From Enterococcus ureilyticus (GTDB lineage Bacteria; Bacillota; Bacilli; Lactobacillales; Enterococcaceae): a stretch of 64,000 nt of DNA. Below the pieces are notes generated by a model, which saw only the letters and a program-made list of their open reading frames with translations, searched no databases and had not been told where the DNA came from. Positions 10,241 through 18,765 of this stretch are shown piece by piece. Position numbers and translations under genes: made by a program. Location of the stretch: NCBI RefSeq assembly GCF_001730315.1, contig NZ_MIKC01000012.1:186001-250000 (forward strand), read 5' to 3'. Position 1 is the stretch's first letter. Every line of letters starts with the position of its first letter.

Positions 10241-10290
10241 AGAGGAACAAGTGGACTGAAGAGTAGATCACTAATGTTCCTCTTTATTGT
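10241..10290 (+). terminator. First hairpin after the MerR-type gene
   Basis: A perfect 9-bp AGAGGAACA/TGTTCCTCT inverted repeat closes a 25-base loop and is followed by TTTATT. It is weaker than the hairpin just downstream. Confidence 0.5.
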
Positions 10291-10301
10291 GAATGCAAAA
10301 A

Positions 10302-10336
10302 CAAAAGGTTCCCCCTTAGGGGAACCTTTTGTTTTT
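10302..10336 (+). terminator. Strong terminator after the MerR-type gene
   Basis: A perfect 13-bp stem with a 4-base loop (10302-10331) is followed by T5. It separates the regulator gene from the BMC operon. Confidence 0.92.
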
Positions 10337-10668
10337 GTTATTAAATATATTTTATTCGTTCATAATATAGTGTTTTTGTCTATTTTGAAGTTATTAAATG
10401 ATTGTGATGATAGAAATTAAAAGCAATTGGAAATTATTTGTAACGAGCTGCTATTTTTTTATGTGAAAAAATGATCATGAGGTGTATCAATTCGAATCCT
10501 GTTATTAAAATCAAGAATTAGAATTAGAATAATTATCACTGCCGAATAAGTAAATATTATAGCGCTAATAGTAAAGATTATTCTTAATTAAAAAAGCTAA
10601 TTGAGAATAGTATTTGTACTAGTACAGATAGTTCTGTGTTATATACAGAAAAGAAATAAAAAAATAGA
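10337..10668. promoter_or_regulatory. Non-coding region upstream of the BMC operon with three dyads
   Basis: No ORF is credible. In order it holds a 12-bp stem with a 7-base loop (10579-10609, one G-T pair), a perfect 12-base palindrome TGTACTAGTACA (10615-10626) and a TTCTGT/ACAGAA dyad with 7-base spacing (10632-10650). All three lie just upstream of the -35 of the operon promoter, so they are candidate regulator sites. Confidence 0.5.
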
Positions 10669-10700
10669 TTGACTACGCCCTTAAGGTCATCCAATATGAT
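10669..10700 (+). promoter_or_regulatory. BMC operon promoter with MerR-type 20-base spacer
   Basis: TTGACT (5 of 6) at 10669-10674 and TATGAT (5 of 6) at 10695-10700 are separated by 20 bases, with the palindrome CCTTAAGG inside the spacer. Good boxes with a too-long spacer are the signature of MerR-activated promoters. A further dyad ATTGA-N4-TCAAT (10699-10712) covers the expected transcription start. Confidence 0.6.
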
Positions 10701-10754
10701 TGATTTGTCAATAAAGAAAGCGTTTTTTAATTTGAAAATGAGAGGAAGAAAGAA

Positions 10755-11030
10755 ATGAAACATGATGCATTAGGAATGGTAGAAACTAAAGGAATGATTG
10801 GTTCGATCGAAGCAGCAGATGCAATGGTAAAAGCTGCTAATGTTTCACTAATTGGTAAAGAATTTGTTGGTGGTGGGATTGTAACCGTGATGGTCAGAGG
10901 TGATGTAGGTGCGGTAAAAGCTGCTACGGATGCTGGTGCAGCTGCAGCTGAACGCGTTGGAGAGTTATTATCCGTACATGTTATTCCACGCCCGCACAGT
11001 GAAGTTGAAAATATTCTGCCAAATAGATAA
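10755..11030 (+). CDS. BMC-H hexameric shell protein 1 (first gene of operon)
   Basis: 91 residues, a single canonical BMC domain like PduA/EutM/Cmc[10 protein letters not shown] start, [11 protein letters not shown] helix, GGG pore loop in [18 protein letters not shown] and the PRPHSEVE end. It forms hexamers that tile the shell facets, and the small Gly-lined pore should pass polar substrates such as choline. RBS GAGGAAG. It differs at only about six positions from the last gene of the operon (25360-25641). Confidence 0.95.
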   Translation: MKHDALGMVETKGMIGSIEAADAMVKAANVSLIGKEFVGGGIVTVMVRGDVGAVKAATDAGAAAAERVGELLSVHVIPRPHSEVENILPNR

Positions 11031-11060
11031 TTGAAAAATAACAATTGAGGAGAAATAGAC

Positions 11061-12065
11061 ATGGAAAGTGGAAAAAATATTTCTTGTACTAGTGCTGACG
11101 TTCAAATGGAACAAGCCAAAAAAGGCTTCCGAGTGAAAGGAATCAGCAATGGGATTATTTCAGGTATCACTTATGGAATTTATTCAACACTAGTCGTTGT
11201 AGCAAGTGGTTATGACCCGTTAGTTAGTGCGGCTGGCTTCTTGGCAGCACCTTTTGTTTGTTCAGGTTTAAATGATTTTTTTGCAGGTATTTTACTTTTA
11301 TTCTATAACGCAAAGCAAGGAAGATTAAAAGAATTAGTCAGAACATTGCATACAAAACCAGGGAAATTATTAGTAATCGGATTTCTCCTAGGTGGACCAA
11401 TTGCTAACGGGGCTTATCTTGTTGGGTTAGCTATGGCGGGTGCGTATGCGATCCCCATTTCAGCGACATGTAGCTTGTTTGGCGCATTATTTTCTTGGAT
11501 ATTCTTAAAGCAAAAGCCAACTGCTCGAATTGTATTAGGTATGGTCGTTGTCGTTGTCGGAGCTATTACGATTAACATGGTGAAGCCAGAAGGAGCGCCT
11601 AACTTTACGCTAGGAATCGTCTGTGCATTGATTGCTGCAATTGCTTGGGGTTTAGAAGGTGTATTTTCAAGCTTTGGTGGTGCGATGATCGATACAGATG
11701 TGGCGGTAAACTTACGTCAATTGATTTCTGGTCTAGTTGTTCTGATCATTGTTGTTCCAGCTGTGGGGGCATTTAATTTATTATTCGGTACATTGGCTGC
11801 AGTAACACCAGTTCTATGGTTAGTTTTGTCCGGATTAAGCGCTGCGGTTTCATTTTTGACCTGGTACAAAGCGAACGCTATGGTTGGAACTGCGATCGGC
11901 ATGTCTTTAAATGTTACCTATGCATTTTGGGGTGTCTTATTCAGTGTTATTTTCCTTGGTCAAACCTTAACACCAACAATGGTTATAGGCTCAGTGATTA
12001 TCGTGATCGGCGCGATTTTAGTTACGATGAATCCGTTAGATTTATTTAAAAAGGGGGAAGAGTAA
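11061..12065 (+). CDS. EamA/DMT-superfamily transporter in the choline operon
   Basis: 334 residues with about ten hydrophobic helices in two repeats, the drug/metabolite transporter layout. A hydrophilic N-terminal extension of about 25 residues contains two Cys-free charged segments after SCTSAD. The second half ends with ...MVIGSVIIVIGAILVTM, typical of EamA. The position directly behind the first shell gene suggests it moves a pathway compound, either choline inward or trimethylamine outward; sequence alone cannot decide. RBS GAGGAG. The next gene starts one base after its stop. Confidence 0.8.
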   Translation: MESGKNISCTSADVQMEQAKKGFRVKGISNGIISGITYGIYSTLVVVASGYDPLVSAAGFLAAPFVCSGLNDFFAGILLLFYNAKQGRLKELVRTLHTKPGKLLVIGFLLGGPIANGAYLVGLAMAGAYAIPISATCSLFGALFSWIFLKQKPTARIVLGMVVVVVGAITINMVKPEGAPNFTLGIVCALIAAIAWGLEGVFSSFGGAMIDTDVAVNLRQLISGLVVLIIVVPAVGAFNLLFGTLAAVTPVLWLVLSGLSAAVSFLTWYKANAMVGTAIGMSLNVTYAFWGVLFSVIFLGQTLTPTMVIGSVIIVIGAILVTMNPLDLFKKGEE

Positions 12066-12066
12066 G

Positions 12067-12351
12067 ATGCTTTTGCCTAGTCGAACAGCTGTTTTAAATC
12101 AAATGTATGACCAAAGAGAAATAGATGTTGCCCAAATCATGAAGGCGTTAAAACCACAATATGGGCAAGAGAAACAATTCAATGAAAAATTGTATCTGGA
12201 GCATATGATGGCGCTAGAAGCAAATGGATTAGTCGAGCTAGCAACATATGATTTAGATAAAAACGAGAACCTAGTTATTTATTACAAAATTACTGATGAA
12301 GGTAGAGCAACCGTCGATAAATATGTTGATAAAAAATATCGTTCAGCGTAA
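12067..12351 (+). CDS. Small winged-helix-like protein of the BMC operon
   Basis: 94 residues, coupled to the transporter gene (stop and start separated by one base). It is predicted to be helical, then ends with a two-strand wing (NGLVELATYDL......IYYKITDEG) and a last helix, the usual arrangement of small MarR/PadR-like winged helices. No membrane segment or Cys. It may be a local regulator or a structural partner of the shell. I do not recognise a named family; the operon position is the main clue. Confidence 0.6.
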   Translation: MLLPSRTAVLNQMYDQREIDVAQIMKALKPQYGQEKQFNEKLYLEHMMALEANGLVELATYDLDKNENLVIYYKITDEGRATVDKYVDKKYRSA

Positions 12352-12363
12352 GGAGGAGATACA

Positions 12364-12660
12364 TTGAGATATCGTGGCGAAGAAGCTTTAGGGTTAGTAG
12401 AAACGATTGGCTTAGTTCCAGCACTAAAGGCTGCTGATGAAATGTTGAAAGCTGCAAATGTTGAACTGATCTCATATGAAAATATTGGGTCTACTTTAGT
12501 AACGGTCATGATTAAAGGAGACATTGCCGCTGTTGAAGCTTCTGTTGCAACAGGAGCTGAGGCTGCCGAAGCAATTGGCAAATTGACTGCACACAATGTG
12601 ATGCCACGACCAATTTCATACGTTGGAGACATTGTTTCCGTTCATGATATTGATCGGTAG
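12364..12660 (+). CDS. BMC-H shell protein 2
   Basis: 98 residues from TTG 12364, which is preceded by AAGGAGGAG; no ATG fits. A single BMC domain: ALGLVETIGLVPALKAADEML, pore loop IGSTLVTVMIKGD (the usual GGG is replaced by GST, giving a more polar pore), C-terminus PRPISYVGD. The stop is just before the RBS of the next shell gene. Confidence 0.93.
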   Translation: MRYRGEEALGLVETIGLVPALKAADEMLKAANVELISYENIGSTLVTVMIKGDIAAVEASVATGAEAAEAIGKLTAHNVMPRPISYVGDIVSVHDIDR

Positions 12661-12677
12661 TGCAAGGAGGAGAAAGA

Positions 12678-12998
12678 GTGAGAACATACGAAGCAATTGG
12701 TGCAATTGAAACATTCGGCTTAGTTTTTATTTTGGAGGCATGTGATGCAATGTGTAAGGCGGCCAATGTTGAGTTGGTAGGATATGAAAATGTTGCCTCA
12801 GGATATATTTCTGTGATTGTACAAGGAGACGTTGCGGCGTGCCAATCAGCGGTTGAAGCAGGTATTGCAGCTGTTGAAAAAATGGGTGCAAACATCTACA
12901 GCTCGGTCGTGATTGCAAGCCCACATGGCGATTTAAATAAAATGATTGATCGTTATCAATTAGGTGATTTTTTACCTGTTGAGGAGGGAGATGCATAA
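12678..12998 (+). CDS. BMC-H shell protein 3
   Basis: 106 residues from GTG 12678, with AAGGAGG 7 bases upstream; the longer frame from 12660 would run through that RBS. A single BMC domain (AIGAIETFGLVFILEACDAMCKAANVEL) with pore loop VASGYISVIVQGD, Cys in two helix positions, and a C-terminal tail of about 20 residues (DRYQLGDFLPVEEGDA). The pore residues differ from those of shell proteins 1 and 2, so it probably passes other compounds or cofactors. Confidence 0.93.
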   Translation: MRTYEAIGAIETFGLVFILEACDAMCKAANVELVGYENVASGYISVIVQGDVAACQSAVEAGIAAVEKMGANIYSSVVIASPHGDLNKMIDRYQLGDFLPVEEGDA

Positions 12999-13001
12999 TA
13001 C

Positions 13002-14438
13002 ATGCAACAAGTAGATGAAGATTTATTATCTATTCAAGAAGGGCGGATTTTAGTAGAAACAGCACGAGATGCACAGCACCTAGTAAAAGAATATGAGCAA
13101 AAAAATCTCGATGCAATAGTGGAAAAACTGTTGGCAGAGATCAAACCAGATATAAGTAGATTTTTAGCAACTGAAATAAAAGAAACAAATCTAGGATGTT
13201 ATAAAGATAAAGAAATATTGATGGAACGCTTATTGAAAGCGTTATCTAAAGAGCTGGATCAACAGCTTTGTGTGGGGAATATTGTAGAAGATTCAGCGGG
13301 GAATGTTTTACAAGTTGGCGTTCCATTGGGCGTCATTCCAATCCTATTACCAGCAGAAAATACAACATTAAATGTTCTGTACAGTCTAACTATTGGGATA
13401 AAATCAGGCAATGCTATGGTGCTTATTCCACATCCAAAAGCACAAAAGACAACATATCTTGTTTTTCAAAAAATTAGAGAGATTTGTGAAGCAAATGGCT
13501 TACCAAAAGGCTGTTTAGGATGTGTTAGCTCTTTAACCGATAAAGGTGTAAAAGAGATTTTAACCAGTCAGGATAGTGCAATGATTTTAGCTATTGGTAA
13601 TCAAAACTATATCAACGCAGCCAATTACCAACGGCCGATCATTTATGGTGGAACAGGTGCTACACCTGTTTTTATCGAGCGTTCAGCAGATGTTAAAAAA
13701 GCAGTGAAGGCAATCGTGGATAGTCGTTCTTATGATTGTGGTTTACTTCCAGCTACAGAACAGTACCTAATAGCTGAAGGAGTCATCGCTTCTGAGGTTA
13801 GAGCGTTGTTACAAGAATATGGTGCACACTTTTTATCAAAAGAAGAAGAAAAAAACTTACTAGCACTTTTACAGCCTAAAAATAACCAAATTAATCCATC
13901 TTGTGTGGGCAAGAATGCCCAATGGCTGGCCAAAGAGGCAAATATAGGTGTTACTTCAACAACCAAAGTGCTAGTTTCAGAACAGGATTACATGTATGAC
14001 GAAGATCCTTTTGCCAATGAAATGAAGTGCCCAGTTTTAGCATTTTATTTAGAACCGGATTGGATGCATGCTTGTGAGAAATCGATCCGTTTGTTAAAAG
14101 AAAAAAATAATGGTCATACACTCGCAATTCATTCTCACAATAAGTTAGTGTTGAAAGAATTTGCGTTAAAAAAACCAGTTGGTCGCATGATTGTTAATGC
14201 CCCAGCGAGTATGGCAAGTATGGGCTTGCAATCGACTTTACCAGTGTCCGTCATTTTAGGGGGATTTACAACTGGACGAGGCATAAGTGCCAAAAATATT
14301 ACTGCAAAAGATTTAACTTATGTTCGAGAGATTAGCTATCCTGTTGAATCATTATCAGAGAATAAACAATCAGAAACGAAAAGTGATGTAGAAACAGACA
14401 TTTTAGAAAAAATCTTAAAAAAAATAATGGAAAAATAA
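13002..14438 (+). CDS. Aldehyde dehydrogenase paralogue lacking the catalytic cysteine
   Basis: 478 residues, related over its whole length to CoA-acylating acetaldehyde dehydrogenases (EutE/CutF type), including VGVPLGVIPILLPAENTTLNV and the PHPKA Rossmann region. Where the active paralogue at 23135 has NGTICASEQ (Cys251), this protein has CGLLPATEQ: the catalytic position is Pro250, while a Cys occupies position 246. It is therefore probably not an ordinary dehydrogenase. It ends in an amphipathic helix (VETDILEKILKKIMEK), which looks like an encapsulation peptide. A structural, scaffolding or CoA/NAD-binding role is possible. It lies just before cutC. Confidence 0.85.
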   Translation: MQQVDEDLLSIQEGRILVETARDAQHLVKEYEQKNLDAIVEKLLAEIKPDISRFLATEIKETNLGCYKDKEILMERLLKALSKELDQQLCVGNIVEDSAGNVLQVGVPLGVIPILLPAENTTLNVLYSLTIGIKSGNAMVLIPHPKAQKTTYLVFQKIREICEANGLPKGCLGCVSSLTDKGVKEILTSQDSAMILAIGNQNYINAANYQRPIIYGGTGATPVFIERSADVKKAVKAIVDSRSYDCGLLPATEQYLIAEGVIASEVRALLQEYGAHFLSKEEEKNLLALLQPKNNQINPSCVGKNAQWLAKEANIGVTSTTKVLVSEQDYMYDEDPFANEMKCPVLAFYLEPDWMHACEKSIRLLKEKNNGHTLAIHSHNKLVLKEFALKKPVGRMIVNAPASMASMGLQSTLPVSVILGGFTTGRGISAKNITAKDLTYVREISYPVESLSENKQSETKSDVETDILEKILKKIMEK

Positions 14439-14462
14439 ATTGTTGTAAAGTGAGGGAATAAA

Positions 14463-16991
14463 ATGGACATTAAAGAATTTTCGGCAAAATTAGCCGAAGC
14501 AACAAAAGAGTTAAGTTCAGAAGAACGTAACGCATTGATGAAGATGTTTGCGACAGTTGCCGATGAAACATCCACAAGTGGCGGTTTTGCTTCTGATGAT
14601 CAATCAAGTATTCCAAATGGGTCAACTGCTCGATTAGATGCTTTAAAAGTAAATTATTTAAAACAAAAACCGACTATCACAACTCATCGAGCTAGAGTGA
14701 TCACTGAACTTGCAAAAGAAAATCCAGGAATGCCTAAAAATATTTTAAGAGCAAAGTCATTCAAACGTTGTTGTGAAACTGCACCACTTGTAATTCAAGA
14801 CAATGAGTTGATCGTAGGCGCACCAAATGGCGCACCACGCGCCGGCGCTTTTTCTCCAGATATTGCGTGGCGTTGGATGGAAGACGAAATCGATACAATT
14901 TCAAGCCGTCCGCAAGATCCTTTCTTTATTTCGGATGAAGACAAAAAGATTATGCGTGAAGAATTATTCCCGTTTTGGAAGGGCAGATCGATCGATGAGT
15001 ATTGTGAAGATCAATTCCGTGAAGCCGGAGTTTGGGAACTATCTGGCGAATCTTTTGTTTCAGACTGTTCTTATCATCAACTAAATGGCGGTGGTGATTC
15101 TAATCCAGGCTATGATGTCATTTTAATGAAAAAAGGGATGTTGGATATTCAAAAAGAGGCAAAAGAGCATTTAGAAAAATTAGATTATCAAAACCCTGAT
15201 GATATTCAAAAAATCTACTTTTACAAATCATTGATCGATACAACGGAGGGCGTCATGATCTACGCTCGTCGTCTGTCTGAATATGCAGCACAGTTAGCGC
15301 AACGGGAAACGAATCCCAAACGTAAAGCAGAATTACAAAAAATCTCAGAAATCAATGCAAAAGTTCCTGCAAATAAACCAGAAACCTTTTGGGAAGCCAT
15401 CCAAGCAATATGGACAATTGAATCCTTGCTTGTTGTAGAAGAAAATCAAACTGGAATGTCAATTGGACGTGTGGATCAATACATGTATCCTTTTTTCAAA
15501 AATGATTTAGATAAAGGCAAGATGAATGAGTTTGAAGCCTTTGAATTAGCGGGTTGTATGTTGATTAAAATGTCTGAAATGATGTGGATCACAAGTGAAG
15601 GCGGATCTAAGTTCTTCGCGGGCTATCAACCATTCGTGAATATGTGCGTTGGCGGAGTGACACGTGAAGGCCACGATGCAACCAATGAATTAACCTATCT
15701 ATTAATGGATGCCGTCCGTCACGTAAAAGTGTACCAACCATCTTTAGCTTGTCGGATTCATAATCGCTCACCGCGTGAATACTTGAAAAAAATAGTGGAT
15801 GTTGTTCGGGCAGGTATTGGTTTTCCCGCCTGTCACTTTGACGATACCCATATCAAAATGATGTTGGCTAAAGGTGTGTCGATCGAGGACGCACGAGACT
15901 ATTGTTTAATGGGGTGTGTTGAACCGCAAAAATCTGGTCGTTTATATCAATGGACTTCAACAGCCTATACACAATGGCCAATTTGTATCGAACTTGTTTT
16001 AAACCGAGGTGTACCGTTATGGTATGGCAAAGAGGTTTGTCCAGACTTGGGCGATATTTCTCAATTTAAAACCTATGAACAATTTGAAAAAGCTGTTAAA
16101 GAACAAATTAAATATATTACGAAGTGGTCGTCGGTTGCAACAGTTATCACCCAAAGAGTCCACCGCGATCTAGCACCAAAACCGTTGATGTCTTTGATGT
16201 ATGAAGGCTGTATGGAAAGTGGGAAAGATGTTTCGAGTGGTGGGGCAATGTATAATTTTGGACCAGGAGTTGTTTGGTCAGGTTTAGCAACCTATGCAGA
16301 CTCGATGGCAGCAATCAAAAAGCTGGTTTTCGATGACAAAAAATATACCTTAGAAGAATTGAATCGTGCGTTAAAAGCTGATTTTGTCGGCTATGACCAA
16401 ATCCGCACGGATTGCTTGAATGCGCCTAAGTACGGCAATGATGATGACTATGCAGACTTAATTGCGGCCGAATTGATTCATTTTACAGAAGCGGAGCATC
16501 GCCAATACAAAACACTTTATTCAGAGCTTTGTCATGGAACATTGTCGATTTCAAACAATACGCCACTAGGTCAAATGACTGGTGCTTCAGCAAATGGACG
16601 AAAAGCTTGGATTCCATTATCAGATGGTATTAGTCCATCTCAAGGAGCTGACTTTAAAGGTCCAACAGCTATTGTGAAATCTATTTCTAAAATGGCAAAT
16701 GATACGATGAATATGGGAATGGTGCATAACTTCAAGATCATGAATGGATTACTGGATACACCAGAAGGTGAAGAAAGTTTAATTACTTTATTAAAAACTG
16801 CGAGTATTTTAGGAAATGGTGAAATGCAGTTTAACTATTTAGATAACGAGACATTGTTGGAAGCACAACGACATCCAGAACAATATCGTGATTTAATTGT
16901 TCGAGTAGCAGGTTATAGTGCCTTCTTTGTTGAATTATGTCAGGATGTTCAAGATGAAATCATCAGCCGAACAATGTTAACGAAGTTTTAA
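14463..16991 (+). CDS. cutC: Choline trimethylamine-lyase CutC (glycyl radical enzyme)
   Basis: 842 residues, the short CutC form. The active-site loop reads [14 protein letters not shown] with thiyl Cys485 and base Glu487; the CVEPQ context distinguishes CutC from pyruvate formate-lyase and diol dehydratases. The radical Gly817 lies in RVAGYS near the C-terminus, 26 residues from the end. It cleaves choline to trimethylamine and acetaldehyde inside the BMC. The N-terminal helix ([17 protein letters not shown]) is a plausible encapsulation sequence. RBS GTGAGGG. The activase follows directly. Confidence 0.97.
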   Translation: MDIKEFSAKLAEATKELSSEERNALMKMFATVADETSTSGGFASDDQSSIPNGSTARLDALKVNYLKQKPTITTHRARVITELAKENPGMPKNILRAKSFKRCCETAPLVIQDNELIVGAPNGAPRAGAFSPDIAWRWMEDEIDTISSRPQDPFFISDEDKKIMREELFPFWKGRSIDEYCEDQFREAGVWELSGESFVSDCSYHQLNGGGDSNPGYDVILMKKGMLDIQKEAKEHLEKLDYQNPDDIQKIYFYKSLIDTTEGVMIYARRLSEYAAQLAQRETNPKRKAELQKISEINAKVPANKPETFWEAIQAIWTIESLLVVEENQTGMSIGRVDQYMYPFFKNDLDKGKMNEFEAFELAGCMLIKMSEMMWITSEGGSKFFAGYQPFVNMCVGGVTREGHDATNELTYLLMDAVRHVKVYQPSLACRIHNRSPREYLKKIVDVVRAGIGFPACHFDDTHIKMMLAKGVSIEDARDYCLMGCVEPQKSGRLYQWTSTAYTQWPICIELVLNRGVPLWYGKEVCPDLGDISQFKTYEQFEKAVKEQIKYITKWSSVATVITQRVHRDLAPKPLMSLMYEGCMESGKDVSSGGAMYNFGPGVVWSGLATYADSMAAIKKLVFDDKKYTLEELNRALKADFVGYDQIRTDCLNAPKYGNDDDYADLIAAELIHFTEAEHRQYKTLYSELCHGTLSISNNTPLGQMTGASANGRKAWIPLSDGISPSQGADFKGPTAIVKSISKMANDTMNMGMVHNFKIMNGLLDTPEGEESLITLLKTASILGNGEMQFNYLDNETLLEAQRHPEQYRDLIVRVAGYSAFFVELCQDVQDEIISRTMLTKF

Positions 16992-17008
16992 GAGCAGGAG
17001 ATGAATAG

Positions 17009-17959
17009 ATGATGACTCAAAACACAACGACAATTGAACGACAAGCGATGATCTTTAATGTACAAAAATATAGTTTGTACGATGGTCCAGGGATTCGCAC
17101 GATCGTCTTTTTCAAAGGCTGTCCCTTAAGATGCCAGTGGTGCGCCAATCCTGAAGGACTAGAACGAAAATTCGAAGTAATGTATAAGGAAAGCGTCTGT
17201 AGTGATTGTCGTGCGTGTGTAGAAGTCTGTCCGATGGGGATTCATTACATGGATGAGAACGATCATCATCAAGTACGACGCGATATTGCCTGTAATGGCT
17301 GTCGCGCGTGCGTTGATGTTTGCCCAATGGCTGCTCTAAATATTACTGGTGAAATCAAAACAATTTCTGAATTAATGGAAGTCATTCATGAAGATGATGC
17401 TTTTTATGAACAATCTGGTGGTGGGGTAACCCTTAGCGGCGGTGAATGTACAGCACAGCCAGAAGCAGCACTAGCCTTATTACAAGCATGTCGAGCTGAT
17501 GGAATCCATACTGCGATAGAAACATGTGGTCATTCAAGGATGGAGCGATTATTGGCATTAGCTGAATATGTCAATTTATTCTTATTTGATTTAAAGCATA
17601 TGAATCCAGTTCGACATAATGAATTAACAGGTATCAGTAATGAAAAGATTTTAGAAAATCTACAAGAAGTTTTAAAGGCTGGACACCAAGTTCAGATTCG
17701 GATGCCAATGTTGAAAATGATCAATGATAGCCATGATGAGATTCAACAAATTATTGATTTTTTACTTCCATATAAAGAATATCCCAATTTTTTAGGTATC
17801 GATTTATTACCTTATCATAAATTAGGCGTCAATAAATATGGCCAACTAGGCATGGAATATCCAGTAGCTGGAGACCCATCATTATCAGAAGAAGATTTAG
17901 ATCGGATTGAAGGATGGATCAAAGAGTATGAGTTCCCAGTTCGAGTTGTCCGTCATTAG
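17009..17959 (+). CDS. cutD: CutC-activating radical SAM enzyme CutD
   Basis: 316 residues. The radical SAM cluster motif CPLRCQWC (about 33-40) follows the YSLYDGPGIRT signature of glycyl radical activases. Two ferredoxin-type Cys motifs are inserted (CSDCRACVEVCP and CNGCRACVDVCP). SAM-binding GGGVTLSGGE lies near residue 140. It generates the glycyl radical on Gly817 of CutC using SAM and a reduced Fe-S cluster. RBS AGGAG; 17 bases after cutC. Confidence 0.96.
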   Translation: MMTQNTTTIERQAMIFNVQKYSLYDGPGIRTIVFFKGCPLRCQWCANPEGLERKFEVMYKESVCSDCRACVEVCPMGIHYMDENDHHQVRRDIACNGCRACVDVCPMAALNITGEIKTISELMEVIHEDDAFYEQSGGGVTLSGGECTAQPEAALALLQACRADGIHTAIETCGHSRMERLLALAEYVNLFLFDLKHMNPVRHNELTGISNEKILENLQEVLKAGHQVQIRMPMLKMINDSHDEIQQIIDFLLPYKEYPNFLGIDLLPYHKLGVNKYGQLGMEYPVAGDPSLSEEDLDRIEGWIKEYEFPVRVVRH

Positions 17960-17978
17960 AAAGGGTGGCGTAATCATT

Positions 17979-18323
17979 ATGGAAGAAAACGCGCCAAAGC
18001 GAGTTATTGAAGAATCCGTTCCAGGAAAACAAGTAACCTTAGCGCATGTTATTGCTTCACCAATTCCAGAAGTCTATGAATCATTAGGCATTGAAGCGGA
18101 GGGGGCAATTGGCATCTTGACAATTTCCCCCGTTGAAGCTGCCATTATTGCGGCAGATGTAGCAGGAAAAAGCGCTGGTATTAATGTTGGTTTCTTAGAT
18201 CGCTTTACAGGCTCGGTATTGATCAATGGGGATGTTCAAAGTGTTGAAGTAGCTTTAAAAGCTGTCGTAACGATTTTGAAAGAAAAATTAAATTACGATA
18301 TCGTTCCAGTGAGTAGAACATGA
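17979..18323 (+). CDS. EutS/PduU-type circularly permuted BMC-H shell protein
   Basis: ATG 17979 was chosen; the longer frame from 17907 overlaps cutD and lacks an RBS. 114 residues with the EutS pattern: IEESVPGKQVTLAHVIASP, then GAIGILTISPVEAAIIAADVA and GFLDRFTGSVLINGDVQSVE. Members of this group are permuted BMC domains whose N-terminal strands form a barrel over the hexamer pore. The stop overlaps the next start (ATGA). Confidence 0.92.
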   Translation: MEENAPKRVIEESVPGKQVTLAHVIASPIPEVYESLGIEAEGAIGILTISPVEAAIIAADVAGKSAGINVGFLDRFTGSVLINGDVQSVEVALKAVVTILKEKLNYDIVPVSRT

Positions 18324-18751
18324 AGAAACGTATTTTGATTATCGGACCAAATCAGCAACATAATCACATAATTGCACAAGCGATTGAAGATTCTGAGCAA
18401 CCAATTCGCAAAGTAGCAAATATCTTATATACCAATGAAACAATCATTGTTCCAAATTCCTATTTAGAAAGTCCCTGGATGCATAAACATATTATTTCAT
18501 TACAACAAAAAGCGAGCAAGGCGTTATTTTTAGTTCCGATTCCTAGCATAAAAAAAAGTTACCCTCCAAACTTTGCTTACGCACTTCGAGTTCCTGTAAT
18601 AGGTGTTGTAATGTATAAGGAAAAAGAACATACAGTAAATGAAAAAATAATTACAAAAAAAATGTTAGAAGAAATTGGTTGTATAAAACAACAATATTGG
18701 CTGCATATAAATAAGGAAGAGATCAGGGCATTTGTTGAAGAAATTAGATGA
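18320..18751 (+). CDS. EutP/PduV-like protein with a degenerate P-loop
   Basis: 143 residues, overlapping the EutS-like gene by 4 bases. The layout follows EutP/PduV GTPase-like proteins: an ILIIG first strand, the NSYLESPWMHKHI region where EutP has DTPGEYLE, and a closing helix. The Walker A loop, GxxxxGK[ST] in active members, here reads GPNQQHNHI, so it lacks Gly-Lys-Ser/Thr. Nucleotide hydrolysis is unlikely. EutP/PduV are associated with BMC positioning or acetate metabolism; a non-catalytic scaffold role is a guess. Confidence 0.6.
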   Translation: MKKRILIIGPNQQHNHIIAQAIEDSEQPIRKVANILYTNETIIVPNSYLESPWMHKHIISLQQKASKALFLVPIPSIKKSYPPNFAYALRVPVIGVVMYKEKEHTVNEKIITKKMLEEIGCIKQQYWLHINKEEIRAFVEEIR

Positions 18752-18765
18752 AAGGAGGAGCGTAA

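Noticed and set aside
10238..10420. 60-codon forward ORF after the MerR gene
   Set aside because: It runs through two hairpin terminators and has no RBS.
10727..11062. 111-codon reverse-strand ORF opposite the first shell gene (similar ORFs at 12282-12632, 22489-22824 and 25344-25670)
   Set aside because: Each mirrors an Ala/Gly-rich BMC-H gene, is low-complexity and has no RBS; it arises from codon usage on the coding strand.
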